From Streptomyces sp. L2 (GTDB lineage: Bacteria > Actinomycetota > Actinomycetes > Streptomycetales > Streptomycetaceae): a stretch of 64,000 nt of DNA. A program made the position numbers and the translations under genes. Positions 57,740-64,000 of this stretch are shown piece after piece. Position 1 is the first letter of the stretch. Each line of letters opens with the position of its first letter. A model generated the notes under the pieces. That model ran no database searches, was not told the origin of the DNA, and saw nothing but the letters and a program-made list of their open reading frames with translations. The DNA is taken from positions 7,378,001 through 7,442,000 of the forward strand of contig NZ_QBDT01000001.1 of NCBI RefSeq assembly GCF_004124325.1. The letters run 5' to 3'.

Positions 57740-58570
57740 TCAGAACTCCTCGTGCGTCTCGGGGTCACCGCCCAGCCGGCGCGGGGCGTGCCGGCCGAGG
57801 CCCGCCATCTGCTCGTCGTCCAGGGTGAAGCCGAAGACGTCCAGGTTGGCGCGCTGCCGGTCGTGGTCGGCGGACTTCGGTACGGGCAGCGCGCCCAGCT
57901 GGACGTGCCAGCGCAGCAGCACCTGCGCGGGCGTCACCCCGTGCGCCCGCGCGATCCCGGCGAGCGCGGGGTCGTCCAGCAGATGGCTGCCCCGGCCCAG
58001 CGGACTCCAGCTCTCGGTGCGGATGCCCTTGGCGGCGTGGAAGGCGCGCAGCTCCTCCTGCGGGAACAGCGGATGCAGCTCGACCTGGTTCACCGACGGC
58101 AGGACACCCGTCTCCTGCTCCAGCCGGCCGATGTGCTCCGGAGTGAAGTTCGAGACGCCGATCGAGCGCACCAGACCGTCCTCCCGCAGCTTGATCATCG
58201 CCCGCCACGAGTCGGCGTACCGGCCGAGCCGGGGGAGAGGCCAGTGGATCAGATACAGGTCGACGTACTCCAGGCCGAGGCGCCGCCGCGACTCCTCGAA
58301 CGAGGCGAGGGTCTCCTCGTAGCCGTGGTGCCGGCCCGGCAGCTTCGTCGTCACCGTGACGTCCTCGCGCGGCACGTCACTTCCCGCGACGCCCCGGCCG
58401 ACCCCGGTCTCGTTGCCGTAGTTCGCGGCGGTGTCCACCAGCCGGTAGCCGAGGTCGAGCGCGGTGCGTACGGCCGTCTCGGCCAGCGTGTCGTCCATCG
58501 GCCAGGTGCCGAGTCCGATCGCCGGGACCGTCGTACCGTCGTTGAGCGTGTGCGCGGGAATGCTGATCAC
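57740..58570 (-). CDS. Aldo/keto reductase
   Basis: A 276-residue NADPH-dependent reductase. The catalytic tetrad is visible as Asp and Tyr in LVDTAANYGN, Lys in TTKLPG and His in YLIHWPLP. IGVSNFTPEHIGRLE and LPVPKSADHDRQRANLDVF form the nucleotide site. The size and sequence fit the AKR5-like 2,5-diketogluconate reductase group. GTG 58570 follows GGAGGG with a 7-base spacer; the frame to 59179 is rejected as an overlap with the dioxygenase. Confidence 0.92.
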   Translation of the reverse strand: MISIPAHTLNDGTTVPAIGLGTWPMDDTLAETAVRTALDLGYRLVDTAANYGNETGVGRGVAGSDVPREDVTVTTKLPGRHHGYEETLASFEESRRRLGLEYVDLYLIHWPLPRLGRYADSWRAMIKLREDGLVRSIGVSNFTPEHIGRLEQETGVLPSVNQVELHPLFPQEELRAFHAAKGIRTESWSPLGRGSHLLDDPALAGIARAHGVTPAQVLLRWHVQLGALPVPKSADHDRQRANLDVFGFTLDDEQMAGLGRHAPRRLGGDPETHEEF

Positions 58571-58731
58571 GAGGGGACCCTCCGTCGGCTGTGAGGTCTC
58601 TCCAGCGTCAGGGACGCGGGCGGCGGCGACCAACCGGACGTCCGGGCCGCGACGGCCGCGACGGTGACACGATCTCCATGGTGCGGGAATCCCGAGGACG
58701 AGCAGGGGACCGGACATGGCTGTCGGAAAAC

Positions 58732-58808
58732 GCCGAGGGAGCCGAGGGCGTCGGGGGAGCCGAGGATGTCGGTGAAGCCGAGGGCGCCGGGGAGCCGCGG
58801 GCGTCGAG
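58732..58808 (+). repeat. Imperfect 18-bp tandem repeat with a one-base contraction
   Basis: Units start with GCCGAGG at 58741 (18 bp), 58759 (18 bp) and 58777 (only 17 bp), then a fourth degenerate unit GCCGCGG at 58794. A half unit precedes at 58732. The third unit has a run of four Gs where the first has five. The repeat lies directly before the dioxygenase start and encodes AEGVGG-like hexapeptides in the frame opened by ATG 58678. Confidence 0.7.
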
Positions 58809-59729
58809 GTGCGGCCCGTGGCGGGGCACATCGGTGCCGAGATCGCCGGTGTCGACCTGGCCCGTCCGCTCGACGACGCGACCGTCTCCGTGATCAGGAC
58901 GGCGGTGCTGCGCTGGAAGGTGGTGTTCTTCCGGGGCCAGGAGCTGGACCACGCCGGGCACGTCGCCTTCGCCCGCCGCTTCGGCGAGCCGGTCGTCCTC
59001 GGGCGGCGCGGCAGTGCCTCACCCGCCGGCTTCCCCGAGGTGGAGGCGACCGCCGACCGGCTGGAGCTGGGCGGGCGGTTCGGCATGGAGCACGAGGAGT
59101 GGCTGCGCCGCCGGCGGCACACCCCGCTGCGCGGCTGGCACTGCGACCACGGAGCCCGGAGCGACCCGCCGGCCGCCACCGTCCTGCGCGCCCAGACGGT
59201 CCCGCCCTACGGCGGTGACACCACCTGGGCCAACCTGGCCGCCGCCTACGCGGGCCTGTCGGCGCCGGTCCGCGCCTTCGTCGACGGGCTGCGCGCCGAA
59301 CACCGGCTCGGCGTCGGCTACCAGCCCCGGCCCGGCGACGACGCCTACGTCCGCCACCTGCTCGACCACCAGGTCGCCTCGGTCCACCCGCTGGTCCGGG
59401 TGCACCCGGAGACGGGCGAACGGGTGCTGTACGTCAACGGCTACTACGTCGAGCAGATCGCCGGCGTCTCCCGCGCCGAGAGCGCGGCCCTGCTGGAGAT
59501 GCTGCTGGAGCAGGCGGTCCGGCCCGAGTACACGGTCCGCTTCCGCTGGGAGCCCGGCAGCGTCGCCTTCTGGGACAACAGGGCCACCATTCACCTGGCC
59601 CCCGCCGACAACGCCCACCTGGAATTCCCCCGGATCATGCACCGGGTGATGCTGGCCGGTGACGTCCCGGCCGGCGTGGACGGCAGCCGGTCCCAGGCGC
59701 TGACGGGCACGGAGCCGGGCCGCTGGTGA
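58809..59729 (+). CDS. TauD/TfdA-family 2-oxoglutarate dioxygenase, N-terminus possibly frameshifted
   Basis: A 306-residue protein. The opening RPVAGHIGAEIAGVDLARPLDD is the TauD N-terminal motif. Fe(II) ligands are HxD in GWHCDHG and the distal His in ATIHLAP, and the 2-oxoglutarate Arg is in FPRIMHRV. The family hydroxylates taurine, sulfonates or other small acids; the substrate is unknown. The only start in this frame is GTG 58809, which has no ribosome site and trims the usual first few residues. Adding one G in the 17-bp repeat unit just upstream would join it to ATG 58678. Confidence 0.85.
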   Translation: MRPVAGHIGAEIAGVDLARPLDDATVSVIRTAVLRWKVVFFRGQELDHAGHVAFARRFGEPVVLGRRGSASPAGFPEVEATADRLELGGRFGMEHEEWLRRRRHTPLRGWHCDHGARSDPPAATVLRAQTVPPYGGDTTWANLAAAYAGLSAPVRAFVDGLRAEHRLGVGYQPRPGDDAYVRHLLDHQVASVHPLVRVHPETGERVLYVNGYYVEQIAGVSRAESAALLEMLLEQAVRPEYTVRFRWEPGSVAFWDNRATIHLAPADNAHLEFPRIMHRVMLAGDVPAGVDGSRSQALTGTEPGRW

Positions 59730-59772
59730 CGGCATAGCGCCCCGGCGGCCGGGGAACCGGGCCCGGGGGCGT

Positions 59773-61278
59773 TCAGCCCAGCGGGATGACGACCTCGTCC
59801 TCGACGGGCGGATCGAGTTCCTGGGCGCGGTTGCCGGTCGCGGCCAAGCAGCGCAGCCGGACCGCCTCCGGGCTGACGTCCAGGCGCAGGAAGCACTTGA
59901 AGAACGGCGGGCTGTAGGTGGCGGAGCCGGGGGAGAACAGCCGGGTGTAGATCTTGCGCACGGGCAGCCGGACCCGTGAAGTGCGGTCCGGCCGCCCGCC
60001 GGCCCCCAGCAGGGTCGCCACCAGCCGGGTGCGCCGGGTGACGCGGGCGTCCGGTCCCGGCGCCCGGCCGGGCTCGGTCCCGAGCCGCTCGGCGACGACG
60101 GCCGTCGCCTCGGCCTCGGTGAGGGTGAAGAAGCGGCGCAGCCGGAGCCGGTGACCGTACAGCCGGCTGTAGAAGGCCAGGGAGTCCCCGCGCAACGGGT
60201 AGCAGCGGAAGTCGCGTTCGGTGACGCCCCCCACCGAGACCACGGGGATCGTGTGCGTGGCGTGCATGAACGCCCCGCCGCCGCCCGCGACCACGTACTG
60301 CACGGTGCGGCCGTCCACGTCGACGGGATAGCGCTGGTAGTTGTGGATGTCCCCGCCGATCGCGGCCACGTAGTGGTGGTCCGGGTCGCGGACGATCTCG
60401 TCGACGGTGCCCCCGCCCTCGATGGCGCAGGGGTGGTGCTCGCCGTCCACGTACAGCGGGGAGCCGGTGACGAGGATCTTCGGCTTGGGGCCGCGTGACG
60501 CCTCACGCAGCCAGGCGCCCTGCTCGGCGTCGATCGTGCCCAGCAGCCCGGTGTCGATGCCGATGATCCGGACGGGTCCGGCGTCGAGGGCCCAGTACGG
60601 CCCCGGCTGCAGCGCCTGCTGGCCCGGCGCTCCCCGCAACTCCCGTGCGGCGGCGAGCAGTTCCTCGTCCGCGGGGCGCGGCCGGTGCCAGAGCAGCGTG
60701 CGCCACCACGCCCGGGACAGCGGCCGCGGCCGGGACTCGGCGTCGAGGGCGGAGGTGGCCTCGCCGCAGAAGACCCGCATGAACGCGCCCAGGTCCTCGT
60801 ACCAGTCGTGGTTTCCCGGTATCGCGTATATGGGGGCGGGATAGTCCTGGTACGGCCGGAAGAACTTGGTGCCGTAGTCGTCGGTGGCCCCGACGGGATA
60901 GATCACGTCGCTGGCGATGACCGCGAACTCCGTGTCCGCACCGGCCTTCAGGAACCCGGGGACGACGGCGTACTGCGAGGCGTCGCCCTCTCCGGTGTCC
61001 CCGATCACCATGAAGGAGAACCGTTCCGGCACATCCCGCCGGACCACCTTGTCGGCGGCGGTCCCGGCCGCGACCCGCCGCGCCACCCAGCGACTGCGGG
61101 TACGACCGGTGGGGTCCCCGAACCAGGACGCCAGCACCCCGTTCCGCGCGGCCCACAAAATCCGCGGATTCAGCCACGACAGCTTCTCCACGTGGTCCGG
61201 CATCAACTGCCGGTAGACACCGGGTTCGGCGGGCCCCCAGCCGGCGCCCTGCGCGGTATCGCGTGAGGATTCAGACAC
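59773..61278 (-). CDS. Metallophosphoesterase
   Basis: A 501-residue protein with calcineurin-like phosphoesterase motifs. These are GDTGEGD near residue 93 (D-x-G variant), GNHDWYEDLG near 155, and GGDIHNYQRYPV near 310. A C-terminal ~150-residue extension with DPPVEDEVVIPLG is not part of the core fold. It has no clear signal peptide. The substrate is unknown. It starts with GTG at 61278 with no obvious ribosome site. Confidence 0.86.
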   Translation of the reverse strand: MSESSRDTAQGAGWGPAEPGVYRQLMPDHVEKLSWLNPRILWAARNGVLASWFGDPTGRTRSRWVARRVAAGTAADKVVRRDVPERFSFMVIGDTGEGDASQYAVVPGFLKAGADTEFAVIASDVIYPVGATDDYGTKFFRPYQDYPAPIYAIPGNHDWYEDLGAFMRVFCGEATSALDAESRPRPLSRAWWRTLLWHRPRPADEELLAAARELRGAPGQQALQPGPYWALDAGPVRIIGIDTGLLGTIDAEQGAWLREASRGPKPKILVTGSPLYVDGEHHPCAIEGGGTVDEIVRDPDHHYVAAIGGDIHNYQRYPVDVDGRTVQYVVAGGGGAFMHATHTIPVVSVGGVTERDFRCYPLRGDSLAFYSRLYGHRLRLRRFFTLTEAEATAVVAERLGTEPGRAPGPDARVTRRTRLVATLLGAGGRPDRTSRVRLPVRKIYTRLFSPGSATYSPPFFKCFLRLDVSPEAVRLRCLAATGNRAQELDPPVEDEVVIPLG

Positions 61279-61629
61279 ACGGTGAACGGTAACAACGAGC
61301 GGATCAAGGGGCGATGGGCGGGTCCACGCGACTGCCCATCGACTGACAGCCCGTCATGCCGTGCCCGCCAGGGCGCCGGGAGAACGCGCGGTCCCGGCGG
61401 AGAGGCGGCTCGTGTGTCGCACAGTCCCTATCGCGCCATAGGGAAAACCCTCGATTGACGTCACTCTATGTGGCATGGACCGTTCAATTCTGTCATTCTC
61501 CCTTCGCTGATCCTCCACGTTGTGTTCACGGATCACGGTCCCGTACAGCTCAGCTCCGCCCGGGCAGCACACCCGTCTGCCCGGTCTGTCACCGGCCGCT
61601 GACCCGCGGCCGCAGCAGGAGGAATTCGA
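61279..61629. promoter_or_regulatory. Divergent intergenic region and leader of the M4 protease gene
   Basis: The 351 bp hold no convincing gene. The leftmost part carries the promoter of the phosphoesterase, and the right part the protease promoter, neither assignable by eye. Two perfect hairpins lie near the protease start: CCGGGCAG/CTGCCCGG at 61560-61584 (9-base loop) and CGGCCGC/GCGGCCG at 61593-61612 (6-base loop). The second ends 4 bases before the AGGAGGA ribosome site. Confidence 0.55.
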
Positions 61630-64000
61630 GTGAGACGCCTTCCCCACAGACGCCTTTCCCACAAGCCGGCCACGGTCGGAGCCGCCCTGCTCTCCACCGC
61701 GGCGTTCCTCGCCATCGGCGTGCAGGCGGTCCCGGCCGCCGCCAAGCCGGCCGCTCCCCAGGCCAGCCCCCTGCGCAGTGGCGCGGTGGAGGCCAAGCTC
61801 TCCCCGGCCCAGCACCAGGCGCTCATGAAGAGCGCCCAGGACAAGACCGCCGCGACCGCCCGCACCCTCGGGCTGGGCGCGAAGGAGAAGCTGGTCGTCA
61901 AGGACGTCGTCAAGGACAACGACGGCACCCTGCACACCCGTTACGAGCGCACCTACGACGGCCTGCCCGTCCTCGGCGGCGACCTCGTCGTGCACACCCC
62001 GCCCGCCTCCCTGGCCGCGGGCACCGTGAGCACGACGTACAACAACAAGCACCGGATCCAGGTCGCCTCGACCACCGCGACCGTCGCCAAGTCCGCCGCC
62101 GAGAGCAAGGCGCTGAAGACGGCCACGTCACTCGCGGGGTCCAAGGCGAGCGCCGACAGCGCGCGCAAGGTGATCTGGGCCGGCCACGGCACCCCGAAGC
62201 TGGCCTGGGAGACCGTGATCGGCGGCTTCCAGGACGACGGCACGCCCAGCAGGCTGCACGTCATCACCGACGCCACCACCGGCAAGGAGCTGTACCGGTA
62301 CCAGGCGATCGACACCGGCGTCGGCAACACCCGCTACAGCGGGCAGGTGTCCCTGACGACGGCCCAGTCGGGCTCGACGTACACGCTGACCGACAACCAG
62401 CGCGGCGGCCACAAGACGTACAACCTCAACCACGGTACGTCCGGCACCGGTTCGCTGTTCTCGCAGTCGAACGACACCTGGGGCGACGGCACCAACAACA
62501 ACGCCGCCACCGCGGGCGCGGACGCCGCCTACGGCGCGCAGGAGACGTGGGACTTCTACAAGAACACGTTCGGCCGCAGCGGCATCAAGAACGACGGTGT
62601 CGGCGCCTACTCCCGCGTGCACTACGGCAACTCGTACGTGAACGCGTTCTGGGACGACAGCTGCTTCTGCATGACCTACGGCGACGGCTCGAACAACGCC
62701 GACCCGCTGACCGCGCTCGACGTCGCCGGCCACGAGATGAGCCACGGCGTCACCTCCAACACCGCCGGCCTGGAGTACTACGGCGAGTCGGGCGGCCTGA
62801 ACGAGGCCACCTCCGACATCTTCGGCACCGGCGTGGAGTTCTACGCCAACAACTCATCCGACCCCGGTGACTACCTCATCGGCGAGAAGATCGACATCAA
62901 CGGCGACGGCACCCCGCTGCGCTACATGGACAAGCCCAGCAAGGACGGCGGCTCCGCCGACAGCTGGTACTCCGGCGTCGGAAACCTCGACGTGCACTAC
63001 TCCTCGGGCCCGGCGAACCACATGTTCTACCTGCTGTCCGAGGGCAGCGGCACCAAGGTGATCAACGGCGTCACCTACAACAGCCCGACCTCCGACGGCG
63101 TCGCCGTCACCGGCATCGGCCGGGACAAGGCGCTGCAGGTCTGGTACAAGGCGCTCACGACGTACATGACGTCGAGCACCGACTACGCCGGGGCCCGCAA
63201 CGCCGCCCTTCAGGCCGCGGCCGCGCTGTACGGGCAGAACTCCACCGAGTACGCCGGGGTGGGCAACGCCTTCGCGGGCATCAACGTGGGCAGTCACATC
63301 AACCCGCCCAGCAGCGGTGTGACGGTCACCAACCCGGGCAGCCAGACCTCGACCGTCGGCACGGCGGTGAGCCTGCAGATCAACGCCTCCAGCACCAACA
63401 GCGGTGCGCTGAGCTACAGCGCCTCGGGTCTGCCCGCCGGGCTGTCGATCAACAGCTCGACCGGTCTGATCTCCGGCACGCCCACCACCGCGGGCAGCTC
63501 CAGCACCACGGTCACGGTGACCGACTCGGCCGGCAAGACCGGCACGGCCAACTTCAGCTGGACGGTCAACCCGGTCGGTGGCGGCTGCTCCTCGGCCCAG
63601 CTGCTGAAGAACCAGGGCTTCGAGTCGGGCAGCACCGGCTGGACGGCGACGAGCGGTGTCATCACCACCGACTCCGGTGAGGCCGCGCACAGCGGCTCCT
63701 ACAAGGCCTGGCTCGACGGTTACGGCCGCTCGCACACCGACAGCGTGTCCCAGTCGGTGACCATCCCGGCCGGCTGCACGGCCAAGCTCACCTTCTACCT
63801 GCACATCGACAGCTCCGAGTACACCTCCAGCACGGCGTACGACAAGCTGACGGTGACCGCGGGCTCGAAGACCCTGGCGACGTACTCGAACCTGAACGCC
63901 GCCTCGGGCTACAGCCAGAAGTCCTTCGACCTGTCCTCGCTGGCGGGCCAGACCGTCACGCTGAAGTTCAACGGCGTCGAGGACGTCTCGCTCCAGACCA
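61630..64000 (+). CDS. Secreted M4-family (thermolysin-like) metalloprotease, 3' end missing
   Basis: The frame runs off the window after 790 codons. It starts at GTG 61630 after AGGAGGA. A signal peptide (residues 1-~37, ending AVPAAA) is followed by an FTP/PepSY propeptide to ~225. The M4 catalytic domain has zinc ligands His368 and His372 (HEMSH), Glu392 (LNEATSD), base Glu369 and the later DVHYSSG. From ~560 comes an Ig-like He_PIG domain (LPAGLSINSSTGLISGTP). After a Gly/Cys linker, a jelly-roll-like module follows (NQGFESGSTGWT...). It should be an exported endopeptidase activated by autocleavage of its propeptide. Confidence 0.93.
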   Translation, partial: MRRLPHRRLSHKPATVGAALLSTAAFLAIGVQAVPAAAKPAAPQASPLRSGAVEAKLSPAQHQALMKSAQDKTAATARTLGLGAKEKLVVKDVVKDNDGTLHTRYERTYDGLPVLGGDLVVHTPPASLAAGTVSTTYNNKHRIQVASTTATVAKSAAESKALKTATSLAGSKASADSARKVIWAGHGTPKLAWETVIGGFQDDGTPSRLHVITDATTGKELYRYQAIDTGVGNTRYSGQVSLTTAQSGSTYTLTDNQRGGHKTYNLNHGTSGTGSLFSQSNDTWGDGTNNNAATAGADAAYGAQETWDFYKNTFGRSGIKNDGVGAYSRVHYGNSYVNAFWDDSCFCMTYGDGSNNADPLTALDVAGHEMSHGVTSNTAGLEYYGESGGLNEATSDIFGTGVEFYANNSSDPGDYLIGEKIDINGDGTPLRYMDKPSKDGGSADSWYSGVGNLDVHYSSGPANHMFYLLSEGSGTKVINGVTYNSPTSDGVAVTGIGRDKALQVWYKALTTYMTSSTDYAGARNAALQAAAALYGQNSTEYAGVGNAFAGINVGSHINPPSSGVTVTNPGSQTSTVGTAVSLQINASSTNSGALSYSASGLPAGLSINSSTGLISGTPTTAGSSSTTVTVTDSAGKTGTANFSWTVNPVGGGCSSAQLLKNQGFESGSTGWTATSGVITTDSGEAAHSGSYKAWLDGYGRSHTDSVSQSVTIPAGCTAKLTFYLHIDSSEYTSSTAYDKLTVTAGSKTLATYSNLNAASGYSQKSFDLSSLAGQTVTLKFNGVEDVSLQT

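Noticed and set aside
58678..58893. Independent small gene from ATG 58678
   Set aside because: After the repeat the frame continues as a shadow of the dioxygenase. It is better explained as the displaced N-terminus of that gene, reported as a finding.

Overview
The window is high-GC chromosomal DNA with the codon bias, frequent GTG starts, WhiB-type regulator, SigB-family sigma factors, LAL regulator and GlgE trehalose-glycogen cluster typical of Streptomyces or a close relative. I see no rRNA, tRNA, CRISPR array, insertion sequence, integrase or phage gene. This looks like core-to-accessory chromosome with many small regulatory operons. Both ends cut a gene: an SGNH hydrolase on the left and a secreted M4 metalloprotease on the right.

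Layout. 1-10.3 kb: SGNH hydrolase end, a large LAL ATPase regulator, a tight three-gene operon on the minus strand (response regulator fused to a thioredoxin-reductase-like flavoprotein, cNMP-domain histidine kinase, UBP-type zinc finger), a tandem universal stress protein, a DUF4032 protein and an MBL hydrolase. 10.3-19.7 kb: AlkB, a TetR regulator with tandem palindromic operators and its FAD dehydrogenase, DUF488, a secreted M1 peptidase, an L,D-transpeptidase-like lipoprotein followed by an OmpR-type two-component pair, DUF6098 and a Wbl protein. 20-34.5 kb: divergent lysG/lysE, an MFS exporter, a CRP-like protein, an anti-sigma-type ATPase and a SigB-family sigma factor, a FUSC membrane protein, NDH-2, a methyltransferase, another HATPase, a long-chain acyl-CoA ligase, DUF6480 and a YbdK-type ligase.

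34.6-45.3 kb is an alpha-glucan locus. glgE, treS, the maltokinase gene and glgB run leftward with 4-bp overlaps or short gaps. They form the route trehalose -> maltose -> maltose-1-phosphate -> linear alpha-1,4-glucan -> branched glucan. A DUF5133 gene lies upstream on the same strand. Across a divergent control region carrying a 14-bp inverted repeat, a small ATPase-like gene and glgX (debranching) run rightward with a GTGA overlap.

45.4-64 kb: a Streptomyces-type intergenic palindrome, VOC protein, ANTAR protein, second SigB-family sigma factor, a MarR/ABC efflux operon with a perfect palindromic operator, an uncharacterised beta-rich protein, a divergent HemC, an NPP1-family secreted protein, an ATP-dependent DNA ligase, DoxX, peroxiredoxin, a PAS-GAF-SpoIIE-HATPase switch protein, a stand-alone LigD-type 3'-phosphoesterase, an aldo/keto reductase, a TauD-type dioxygenase with a probable one-base frameshift in an upstream 18-bp repeat, a metallophosphoesterase, and the M4 protease.

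The recurring theme is stress and partner-switch signalling: two SigB-like sigma factors, three HATPase anti-sigma-type modules, one SpoIIE phosphatase, a USP, peroxiredoxin, and redox- or cNMP-linked two-component proteins. The most unusual unit is the 3653-7148 operon.
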